Below, piece after piece: positions 45,908 through 57,076 of a stretch of 64,000 nucleotides of DNA (its first letter is position 1; each line of letters opens with the position of its first letter). The notes under the pieces were generated by a model. That model was not told the DNA's origin and did no database searches. It saw only the letters and a program-made list of their open reading frames with translations. The translations under genes were made by a program, and so were the position numbers. The stretch is from Rhizaria sp. SCN 62-66 (Eukaryota; Rhizaria, unplaced), in contig MEDY01000026.1 in the NCBI GenBank assembly GCA_001724265.1, positions 61,834 to 125,833 of the forward strand. Direction: 5' to 3'.

Positions 45908-48900
45908 TCAATCGGATCCTCCACCACTGCCGCCTCGCAACAACTGTGTTATGAGGTCCATGCCTCCCAGCACGTCTTGATGTAGGTTCATCAGCGGAGA
46001 CGTTCCCACGACCCCGCGCATCGCGTGTGTTGCACGTGCTGTACCCGCAACTTCTTTCTCTCCCCACGTGCGCGCCGCAGCCACCGCTGCCGTCGCTGCC
46101 CTGCGCGCGCCCTCAGTGCTCGCGCCGTCATCATCGCAACTTCCAGCCAACGCTGCTGTAGTTGCAGCCGCGAGGTCGCGCTCCCACGCGTCAGCAGTTG
46201 CGCTGCGTGCCCCGCGCACCGCCACGGCCGCGCACAGACAGAGGTCCGCGTCGCAGCCGGGCGTTACGACCCACCGCGCCTTAGCTTTGGACTTGCTCCT
46301 GGTCCGCGTCTCGCGTGCTCCAGCGCCCGCTGCCAGCCGCGCGGTGCTGCCGGTCACCAGCTGCGGTGACCAATCCGCCTGGACCGCCTCGAGGACCGTG
46401 AGCGCGGTCCGCAGCATTGCGACTGAGCGACGGCCAGGGGCGCTCTCAGCGCGCGCTGCGGCGGCCACGGCTGCGGCGACGGCGTCGGCCTCCGCAACGG
46501 CTTTGGCATCATCCCCATCATCCGCGTCACTTTCAGCGCTGTCATCGTCGTCAACCATTGCGTTTGCGGCGGAGTTGCTGTTGTTGTGAATGCGGTCTGA
46601 GTCGCTAACGCGGTTGAGAGCCGGGTGTGGTGATGGGCCAGGGTCGCCTGCAGTTGTCCTGACTACACTTACGGCATCCGCATCAACAGCGTTTGTTCCC
46701 CCGTTGCCTGGGCGTGGCCGCGTTGTGAGAGCAAACATTGATTTGTCTCTTTGGGGCCCGTGGCCGGCAACGCCTGTGTCATTGTTGTCCGCGACAGGAA
46801 CGCGGCTCACAGTCACCGGCTCGCTTGTCAGTTGCGCCCAGTCTGTCCCTGCATCCGCACCTGCTGCGACGCCGTCGACATCAATCGTCGCACTGACAAT
46901 GTCGCCATCTGCCATCACAATACCACCGCCGCCGATGCTTTTAGATGACGTGGCTGCTTCGAACCTCGCCGCCTCAGCCTCCGCTGCAGCCTCCGCGGCG
47001 ACCGCAGCTGGGTCCTTCACGAGCTTGATCCCAGCACCAGGCCTGGCGGCGCGCCGCAGTCGCCCCAACCGACGCGCAGTCTCTTCGCAGTGCCCGATAG
47101 CGGTGGCGATGCGTGCCACCGCTGCGGCCACGGTCACGCAGCCGCCGACGCCAGCCGAGACTTCTGGCACAGCGCGGAAAGTTAAACCGCGGTGTGTTAA
47201 CACTGTTCCGCTGCGAGCTGCTGTTGTGGCGGGGTCATCTTGTGCAAGTGTGCGGCTGTTTGCGACGCTAGGTTGAGCGCAGAGAGACGAAGCCGTGAGC
47301 AAGAAAAGCGGCGCTGCGACGGGCCACCAGTGTGGGTACAGCTCGCCAGTGACCGTGACTAGCCTCAGTAGCTCAGAATCACGCTCGCTGGCTATATCCA
47401 TATCAGCTGTTTGAGAGATTGCGGCAACTGTAGGATCACTCACAATGGTTTGCACTGGCGTTGGCGCAGTCGCAGCGACTTCTTGCGGCGTGAGATGAGG
47501 CAATAGACTCGAAAGCCACAAAGCTGCCAGTGCAAACTGCCCCCTCGAGAGCGCATACATGTCGTTGCTCTCTTCAGCGAGCGCTTGCCACTCGCTCTCT
47601 GCAGTAACACTTGCACTACCACTGCTCGTACGCGCAGTGAAAGCATCATGTGCTGCGTCCTCAGCGAGAGCCGCTGCTTCACCAGCTGCTCCCCATGCAG
47701 ACAGCGACGTGCGGCTTAACTTCTGCACGACCTCTCCACTTTCGGCAACGTCGGCCTCTAGTGCCCTCCACCCGGCCGGTGCCGCAGCAGCGATTGGCAG
47801 CCACCCACGCACTGCGCACGCCGCATTGCGCGCGGCGTCTGTGCTGGCGTCAGCGAGTAAGAGCCTTGCGCGCACAAGAGATGCGAGCGATGAAAACACG
47901 CTGTAAGGAATGTACACTGCGTTTACGGAGGAGTCATTGTCAAAACAACCTTCCTTACTCTGGCCGCGAAGTGATTGCTCCGGTGGCACAGCGAAAACCA
48001 CGGCTGGACATCCCGGAAGGCCTTGCTGTGTCAGTATGATCGATGCGTATCCCCACAAGGCGCTTTCGATTTCACTCGCAGCTCCACCGACAGTCGCAGC
48101 GCCTGTCCCGATGCCGCGGTTTGCGATACCACGCATAAATCCATCGCCAACGGTGAGCAGCCCGCCGTGTTCAAGAGCGCTGGCCTCGATCTTAACTTCT
48201 GCATCAACATCGCCACCACATAGCAGCACAGTGTGCAGTCGCAGGCCCGCTGGCGCAGCTGTTGGCGTTGCGCCGCTGACGCCGCTGAGCGCGCGCGCCG
48301 AACGTGATTTGTGCTTGTCTATGGCTCGCAACGTCTCTGCACGGCCGGCAATTGTGGTTGCGGTTGCCAAGGCTTCTTGCGTGATTGTCGTGAGGAGAGA
48401 TGATTCCGGGTCACTTACGCCAGTGCCCGCACCGCGGCGTCCGATGCCAACGATGACTTCCTGCTTTTGACTCTCATTCTCCACATCGGTGTCTTCTTCT
48501 TCTCTGTCACGCGCAGTACGAGCGCGCTTTGTATTGTGAGAGCTTTGCTGAGCGGGTGGCTCCTTCACAGTGAGTAACATGAGCGGCGGTGGTGCCGCAG
48601 CGTAACTATAGTTCATGATTTCGCTAACAACACGACGGTAATTCGTGTGAAACGCTGCTGTTAGCGCGGCGATCGAAGTCAGGCCGCGTTTCTCACGGTC
48701 ACGCAACAGTCGTCGCTGAGCTTCGCGAGCTTCCCTCTGCTGGTGCACGCTCACAATGTTGCTCTTGTTTTCAGTCTCGGTGTTACCATCGTACTTCTCG
48801 TCGCTGGACTCTGCATGCAATGCAGCTGCCATTGCTGTCGTCGCAGCTGAATTGGCCTCTTCTTGAACCAACAACCGTAGAAGTGCTGAGCCAAGGGACG

Positions 48901-51900
48901 CTAGAGTCAAGGCCCACAATGCAGGAGCTTTTTGTTCTATCTCAGATGATTGTGTTCTCTGCTTATTGAAATGGGGGAACGTGACGGTATCGACTGCATC
49001 AAGATACCTCTGCCCTCCGTGGCTGACACAATCGCAGGCAAACAACGCTGCGGCCGCCTGATCAGCAACAGTGAGCTCATTCAGATCAGTGACACCGCTA
49101 CCGTCATCGTCAATGACAGACGCGATCAGAGTGTGAGTATAACATTGCAACACACCCCAGGCGACGGCAACAGAAGCCTCACCCTGCCAACCCACTGGCC
49201 CACTGAAGCAGACTGAAGGCTCACTGAGGCCTGTCACTCGCACACGCGCCGCCACCGCAGCAGCATGGAGTAAGTCCATGTCTGCATCGGCTTTGTTCTG
49301 CGCTGCGGTTGCTAATGGTATCAGGCCGACAACGACGGCGAAGGTTAACGCCTTGCGCAGTCCAGCCTTGATCCACGCGTGATTTTGCTTACGTGGATCT
49401 GAGACTGCTGCTGTTTTATTTGCACTCAATGACGTTAAGGCGACTGAAGCAAGGTGTAACACGGATGTCACGACAGCGATTGGTTCTTGTAAGGACGTGT
49501 ACGCGCTCGTCAGAGTGGACTGGAGTGTGATTCGATTTGCTGATAGTTCTTGTAGTGCAGCGGTTTGGTTTACTATCTCGTGGTTACACTCGCGCATGCG
49601 TTCATGAAGCGTGCTAATGTGGACATTGCTCTCTTCATGCGGCTGTGCCTTACTTTTTTCATTTGCATGACTTTCCGTCACTCGCTGCTGCTATATCATT
49701 CTGATCTGCTACTTTAACTCCTCCTGTGATGCGCGCTGCTGCTCTAACTGCAGCGCTGTCGTTGCAGTTTTTACATCGGTCCGCTCGATCTCTACTGCGG
49801 TGCTTGCAAGCGTCTCCAAAGCAGAGTTTACCGCCATCAGTGAAGCCATGAGCGTTGACACCATCGCCGCGGGCGTCACTATCGGCACTGCTGTTGCACC
49901 TGCATCGACGCTCAACACAAGCGCGCGTATGGCATGGTTCACAAGCGCAACGTCACTTGCAACGATGGGGCACAATGCGATGTCGTCAACTTCGCCGCTC
50001 TCTTGCATGACACCAACACTCTCGGTAGGCACCCTGTCAGTCTAGGTCGATATTGCTGCATCAATGTGTCCGCACAGAGCCCACTGCCGTACATTACTAC
50101 TGTGGGCCCACGACTGCGTCGAAACACCTGCTCTTTGCTCGACAAGTACGCTTGCCGCAGCACTCGCTCCGCCACCCAGCAAGCTTGCTCCGCGCCATGC
50201 TGCAGCGAGACAGCGTCGCAGTACAGGGCTCTGGGTTACAGCAATGGGCGCATTTGTGATGTCAACGTTGCGTGCGCGCCAAAGCCAGTGCCACAGCGCA
50301 ATATGCTTTGGGGCAAAAACGACTGGGACTGTCGGGCTTAGTAGGGCGTGTGCGAGTTGTGACTGCAGCTTGTGGAACGTCTCTAGTATTGCGCTTAGAG
50401 GGGCTGTATCGATGAGCGAAGGTAAAATCAACTCCTCCTCCTCTTCTGTGCCTTGTTGAGAGACGCTACCGAGTGCGCTGGCACTGCGAATCTTGTCACA
50501 GAGTATTGACATAATGTTATCCTCACAAAACGTCGTGAAAAGTGCAATGCTGTTAAGGCAGCGCAAGGAGAGTGACTCGAACGCAGAGAATACGTGGGTG
50601 TCCAATATAGCTGCGACAGCGGAAGCAGCAAGCACAAACCGCGGAAGGGCTAGTATTGTCTCTGCCGACATACTCTCTGGCTGTGTTGAGAGCAGCGTAT
50701 GTGTTGTTGTGTCTGCCGAAAGCTGCGTGACTGTGAGCGCTAGTACCGATGCTAACGCGTCGTCAATCCCAACTCCTGCTGGCAATGGCAACAACAGCAT
50801 TTCTGGTTCCATCAATACCGCTCGTGCCTCCATCACAGCGTCACTCTCGGCCGCTGCAGCGGAGCTACTTCCTCTACGACGTACTGGAGAGTGTGGCGGC
50901 GTGAGCTGGTACTCCTCAACACCAACACTGACATTCGCGCGATCTGCGTAATTTGCCGTGTTATTCGCGTTGCGTCGTGAACCAAGACCACGCCGTAGTG
51001 GCGACTGCCAGCCTCCAGCTCTCGGGGAGACCAGCCCTTCAGTCGCTCGAGATTGCGACTGACCAAGACTGTCCAGGAGTTTGTGCGCTTCCAATTTGCG
51101 CTGACGTTGATCCTCAACTTCTACGGTGTCAGTTGTCGCTGTTGCGACTGACGCTAGCAGTTCAGCAGGCGTGAAGATAACACCGCTGCGCACAAGCTCT
51201 GTGAGGACAATCGCCGTCGTACTTGTGGTTCCTTTTTGAGGGCGCGATGGTAGCTGACGTTCGCGCAGTTCTACAAGCGATCGCGGGCAACCTTGCAGCG
51301 AGCCTACAGAGTCTACAAGAGTTCGCTTCTGTTGATCGTGGATTGAGCGTCCACTATAGTTATCGACAACATTCGTGATGATGTACACACCTGCTTCAAG
51401 CGTTTGCTCAGCGACATTTTTGATATCATTTTTGAAGATGTTGTCAAGCGTTGCAATCTTGTGAAAGCCTAACCGTGTGATGATCTCAACATGCTCGCAG
51501 AGCAACGGAACATATGCCTTAAGCCTTGAAAGTAACTGCTTGCCAGTACTGCGACCAGCAACCCACTCGCTTTTAACATGCTCGCATAATAGCACTGTAG
51601 CTTTTAGCCTTACAAGGAAACTTCGAAGCGGGGTAAGCACCGTGGCGGCATCATTCACTGTCGCGACTATGTCGAGTCCAGGCGAAAGTTCAGGGACAGC
51701 TGCGGACCGGAGCTTAGCAAGTGCCGCTCGTTCAGCGCTGCCAAACTCAAGAACGGATAGCGCAAATGGAGCAGCTGCTGTGCGCAAAGAACAGTTGCTG
51801 ACAAGTGTGCTACGCTGTGACACAGTTGAACGTTGATCAGCTTGGTAAGGAGTGGCCCAGAGCCGGGACCCATCAAGTAGCGCACACGCTAGTGTGACCC

Positions 51901-54900
51901 ACGGCGACAGTGTAACATCTCGTGTTGTTGTTTCAGTTAGCATGGCAGATGACCCAGCCTGTGAGGCGACAGCGGAACGCCCCAGTGCATTGCGCAATCG
52001 CAGTTGAAGTAAACCGTCAATGCCTTCTTCCCCGAATGTAACACTTGCCGACTTTGCCGACGCAGACTCGCATCGGCGTGTATGTTTTGCAAGCAGCCGA
52101 CTTGCAGTTGCAAACAGACTGCCACCGGCTGCTGTCAAGGAAGCATCAGTTTCTGCCGTGTCGCGCACTACTGTGTAATCATGTAGAGATCCACCGATAG
52201 CTCCACCCTGCATTGCGACTGCCCTCGAGATCAAGATCAGTTGTGCTGCTACAGGAATGTTGCCGGCGCCTGCACCCACGCGTCGTATCTGCCAGCCAGC
52301 GCCAGCTCCGGTAGTAGCCAGCCACAACGCAGACGCAGACTAGACATCAGCCCATGCTGCTGTACCGACGAATGCCGACTGGGCGACAGCAATTGCAGCA
52401 GCTACAGCTGATTGTGCAAGTGCTACGCGACGGTCAGCGATGCCCTTTGTGTCACCGGTCGCAGAGTCGCCCCAACGCGCAACCGGCGCCGCCGTGGCGG
52501 GTACTGCTGTGACACCAGCGCCAGCAGTTGCAACGGGCCAAGCCTGAGTCGCCGCGATTGACACAACTCCGGATGCGGATGTAGAGCCCCATGACGCATA
52601 TTTCATGTCTTCAATGCGACTTAGCATGCTTCCGAGTGTGGTTACGAGCAGCGAGTGGATGAGTATCAGCGATAAACCACTCAAAGTGACACGCACAATC
52701 TCATTATGAGCTGGACTCATATCTTCATTGACGTCGATGTGCTGTGTCCGAGAGGTGAGAGCTGTAAGAGCGCGGGCCACCGCGAGTGAGCAGGCAACAG
52801 TGAGGCCCCTGCGAAGCCCGCGTGGCAACGCAAGAGCAGCACCTGCTGGTGCCCCGTCACCTCCAGCGTTTGATGCCGTGGTATTTGGACGTGGAAATGG
52901 TGGTGTCGGGGCCGGCGACAGAGCGTTGAGAGCGCACGCATCACAGATAGCGTTATATGCATGAGCGAGCGCAGTGTTCAGTTTAGCATCACCTGCTGCT
53001 GCGGTAAGCATAATAAAATGGTTTAGCGGCCGCATGAGCTCCGCTGTGGTTGCAGCCGCATGTGCGGTTGTCAGACCGCCACGAACTGATGCAGCCGTAC
53101 TAATCGCGACGGCGCAGTCTGTGTACTGCGTGAGCACTGAGTACAACGCAGACGCTAGTTGTGTCTCAGTCACCGCGACTTGCACTGCACCAGTGATACC
53201 AGTGACTCCTGTCGCAGCGGACGTGAGGCTGACCGTGGGGATAGCAGCGACGGGCGCCACTAACCCGAGTCCTGCAGCTGCTGCACCAACAACGTGAGAC
53301 TCGATGTCAGCACTGGCCAGCCCAGCTGCCGCAGCGAGCGCAGGCGTGATCATGGTACTGTCACCTTGTACTGCAGGAACAGCCGTCGCCATCGTGGTGT
53401 TTGCCCAATGCGAAAGCACTGTTGGTCCAGACGCTGCAGCGAACGCGACAGCGGCACAACTTGGGGTGCGCAGCATCAGTGCCGTCAGGAGGTCAAGTGT
53501 TAGCCCGGCGTAGCACCGAGAATGTGGCACTGCCGATAACGGCCCGATCAACCTTGTCGCAATAAAACGGGCGATAATACTGCTGAGAGCGGCATCGTTA
53601 TCATCGGCTGTGACAGGGTGGTTGCCTGTTGTCAATATACGGAGTAGCTCACCGCGGACAGAGTGCACGGGAAGCATCGTATTTTCCCCTTCACTATTAA
53701 GGCCCTGCCTGACTGCATCAGCTGCCATGGCGTTGGCGCGCTCAATCGCTGCGCTGACGCCAACGCCGGCGGCCGTGACCCACGATCGCGCGACAGCATC
53801 TGTGGCCATTAAGTCAAGCAAGAGTCCCGGCGCAGGCACGGACACGGCTGCTGTTTGCATCCACTTCAATGCTGCTGTTGCTGATGCTGGAATCGGGCTA
53901 GCGTTAGTTTCGTCGGTATCTTGCTCAGACATTGTTGTCAAGGCTTTGAGCAGAGGACTGTCAGCGTTCGGCCACCGCACGCGCTCGCGCATCCATGCTA
54001 GTGCAGGTGCCTGTGGCAGAGTCAATACATGACTTTGCCACTCGTCAGGCTTTTCGATGCTGGTGATGAGACTACGAGAGACGCCGCCGAGCGCTGGTAC
54101 CGTGAGCTGTCCGCGTCTTGGCACAAGCCACCGAGGCCACGCGACCTGTCCCGCCGCTGCGAGTGCTGAGAGCGCCGTCGCCACCGTTAACAGCGCTGCG
54201 CCAGCAACAGAACCAGCGGTGCCCGCATTGTTGTGCGCAGCTGGGCAATGTACCGTAATGGCCGAGAGCAAGATTATGTCCAAGTCTGGCACGCACGCTG
54301 CAATCGCCTCGACCACTGTCTCGGACGCGTCGACTGTGGAGATCAACAGCGATAATGCATTATGATCAGCATCAGTTGCGCTGTCGGACATAGCTGTTGT
54401 GGCGCGACCGGTGCTGCTAACTGTGGGCACCCACGACAGCGGATGCGTTGCAGGCCGCAGACGCAGTAAGCACGCCAGCAAGTCAGCGCCGATCAGAACG
54501 GTCGCCGCATCAACTGACGCTACGCAAGTCTGTACTACTGAGAGCATTATCGTCAAACTAGTGGGGCTTAATAGAGCGATTGCGTTGGTCAATGGTTGCG
54601 GTGCCGCCCGCGGCAGCACAGGCACCACACTGTCAGCGGCTTCGACCAGCATGTCGTTGCTGTCTACCGTCTCTTCTTCAGCCAGGACGACGGCCGCTAC
54701 CGCTGTTGCACTGACGGCGACTGGAGCCTCGGCCACAGTGGTGACGTTCTTCTTCTTTTTGGTGCTTGCCGTTGCCACTGCGCTCTGCGCTGCGTTCGCC
54801 GCGGCAGCTGCAGCGGCTGCAGATGCAAATGCAGAGCACGCGAGCCTTCCATTTGGGGTTGCTGTCGCGATGAAACTGGTCGTCTCGCGCATGAACTGCC

Positions 54901-55243
54901 ACAGCAACCGCAGAGGCGCACACGAAGCGACTGTGAGCGCGTCTTGCCGTGAGTCCAGCGGTGGGATCTGCTCGAGGAACGTGTCGGTCATGTAGCCAAC
55001 GCCGAGTCCAATCTCGGCCCAATCTGTCATGCAACGGCCCTGTGTTGCTGCCACCGCAGCAATTGCTGCCTCAAACCAGAACAAAGCGCTCGATGACGGG
55101 TCATATACAGATGCCGCCGCGGTGACGGCAGCCGGTAAGCTTTGGTGTGCGGAGAGCATCATGTTGAGGTACGACGCGATGAGGTCCTCGAACGCTGACA
55201 GCGATGCGAACCACTCGGCCCGTGTAATACCCTTTATCATCAT
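45908..55243 (-). CDS. Giant protein of unknown function, one frame containing four in-frame TAGs
   Basis: One minus-strand frame runs from ATG 55243 (directly preceded by another possible layout, MM) to TGA 45910-45908. It is 3,112 codons interrupted only by TAG at codons 968, 1,734, 1,845 and 1,851. All segments keep the same frame and similar Ala/Thr/Ser/Val-rich composition, and no TAA, TGA or frameshift occurs. Under the standard code it would be four separate ORFs without proper starts. I do not recognise the family. Residues 1-960 and 970-1,730 look largely alpha-helical with Leu/Ala periodicity, as in helical-repeat scaffolds. About 1,835-1,920 is a probable coiled coil (QLEQQRASQEELK to LHERMRECNHEI). 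The C-terminal 250 residues are acidic, then Arg-rich, and end GGMDLITQLLRGGSGGGSD. Upstream exons cannot be excluded because the frame is closed by a TGA only seven codons before the Met. Confidence 0.72.
49691..49693 (-). other. In-frame TAG (giant gene codon 1,851)
   Basis: The context is QIRMI before and QQRVTES after. It lies five codons after another TAG, in a predicted helical segment. Confidence 0.75.
49709..49711 (-). other. In-frame TAG (giant gene codon 1,845)
   Basis: The context is ASQEELK before and QIRMI after. Leu or Gln would both suit a helix here. Confidence 0.75.
50042..50044 (-). other. In-frame TAG (giant gene codon 1,734)
   Basis: The context is GHIDAAIST before and TDRVPTESV after. 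Codons remain open for another 110 residues to the next TAG. Confidence 0.75.
52340..52342 (-). other. In-frame TAG (giant gene codon 968)
   Basis: The context is GTAAWADV before and SASALWLATT after. It joins two segments of 967 and 765 open codons in the same frame. Confidence 0.78.
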
Positions 55244-55912
55244 AACAAGGATGCATGGATGTCATTAAGTGAGTTATCTTGGCGTCTGAGTAAGCTGATA
55301 TGTTCAAGTCCAAACAATATTACTTGAAGACGTACACGGAATGCAAGACAGATTGACTTAAAGAGAGGCACTGACTGGCCGAGCGGATGCGTCTGAATCA
55401 TTGTGACACACTGCAGGCCACAATGTGCACAGAACATGTTACGGCTCAGAGATATCTGAAAACACATACGTGGGTCTTGCGAGAAGCGGTTACACTCAAG
55501 CTTAAACATTTTGCTCAATGTTGACGCTTGGACAAAGCCAATCGCGACTTGAAGCCTTGACTCTGAATACGTGACTACTTTTCTACGGACTATTCGCGAA
55601 GGCGGAGGATACAATATGCGCATTATTTAGTTTAATTTTCTATAAATACAATAATTATTCTAATTTTAAATTCAAACGGGTAATTCCTGCGATAGGTCGA
55701 CTTAGAGTTGACCTACATCAACTCGACTTTAGGTAGCCGAAAAGTAGTTGGTTTGTTGTTGTTGATTTGTATTGGTTTGTAATTTTGTTTGTTTTTAATG
55801 GTTTTCGTTTCTGATTTTTGTTTGTTTTTTAAGCGATTTTTTCGTTTCTTTTTAGTTTTGTTGGTTTCGTTTCTCTTCGTCTTTCTTACAAGCTCTGCTG
55901 TCTGTCAAGGCG
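55244..55912. other. Spacer between giant gene and PAN3
   Basis: The part nearest the giant gene contains a 127-codon minus-strand frame (55623-55240) with AT-rich codons. 55630-55900 is strongly T-rich on the plus strand and probably PAN3 3' flank. No certain exon was seen. Confidence 0.4.
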
Positions 55913-57043
55913 TTACATCTGATAGCCACCGCGGCCGCCGCGCATCCCTCCGCCCATCATACCGCCGCCGCGCCCGCCTCCGCCCATCATGCCCCCGCCG
56001 CGGCCCGCCCCGCCGCCTCCGCGACCGCCGCCACCGCGGCCACCGCGGTAGCCCGAGCCGCCCATCTTCCCGCCGTAGCCCTGGCCGTGGTAACCGCCGC
56101 CGCTGCCGCCGCCCATGCCGCCCATGCCGCCCTGGTGTGGTTGGTAGTACGCGTCGCTGCTCCCGCCGTACCCGCCCGCGCCACCGGCGCCGCCCGCGTT
56201 GCTCCCGTACCCGCCGTGGCTGTGGCCATTGCCGCTGCCGCCGCCGCCGTAGCGCGCCTGCTTGCCCTTGTACCCCCCGCCGTGGTGTCCACCGTGATGG
56301 TTATGGTGATGGTAGGTCGGTTTCCCGATCGCGGCCACCGGCGGCGGGCCCATCAGCGCGCCGAGGTCCTGCGCGCGGCCCTCTTGCGCAGCCTGCGCAG
56401 CGCGCGCCTCTTGCTGCAGCCGCACAGACAGCGGACCCCATTCAAGTGTGTCGCCGTACAGCCCCCCGGAGAGGGCCTCGGGCGTCAGCATGCCTTCAAG
56501 CCCGAGCTTCGCGCCCTTGGCCCCCACGAGCTCCTCGAACGCGGCGTGCAGGCAGCGGGAAACTTCGCGGTACGTTACGACCATGAGCGTCGTTTCCTGC
56601 CGGTTCGCGAGTACGATGTGCTCGTCAGCACCGGCGTCGAGCTTGTTGAGCATATCCGTCAGCAGACCAAAGTCGACGTTGGCGGTGCCGTCGCCGTTGA
56701 CCTGGTGGAACAGGTAGTCGCGGAACAGCTTGAGCAAGTACCGATCGCCGGTCTCGGCCCACTGTGGGTTCGATTGGAACTCAGGCCGCTCGTTGACATA
56801 ACCCAGCTTCGCGAGCAGCCGGTTGAGGCGACTTGTGTGCACTTCACGGGCGAGCGCGTGATCCATAACGTCGTTCATCATTGCCTGCGCCTGCAGCTCA
56901 GTCACGACTCGATCCGTGATCGAGTGCAAGATGCCAGACACGGTCACAGTGGCGACCGCGGTCACCGCGGGCGGGGCAGAGTTGTTGCCGGCGGAGGAGG
57001 ATGACGCGTCACCGCTCTGAGCGCCACTGCCGTCACCGTCATC

Positions 57044-57076
<33 letters not shown>

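Noticed and set aside
45908-55243. Explaining the in-frame TAGs as pseudogene decay or sequencing error
   Set aside because: There are no frameshifts, no TAA and no TGA within 9.3 kb, and the same TAG-only pattern appears in two other genes. Random decay would give mixed stops and indels.
55240-55623. 127-codon minus-strand frame upstream of the giant gene
   Set aside because: A GTACGT is present inside it, but no splice I tried enters the giant frame past the TGA at 55264-55262. The codons are AT-rich and no motif is seen.
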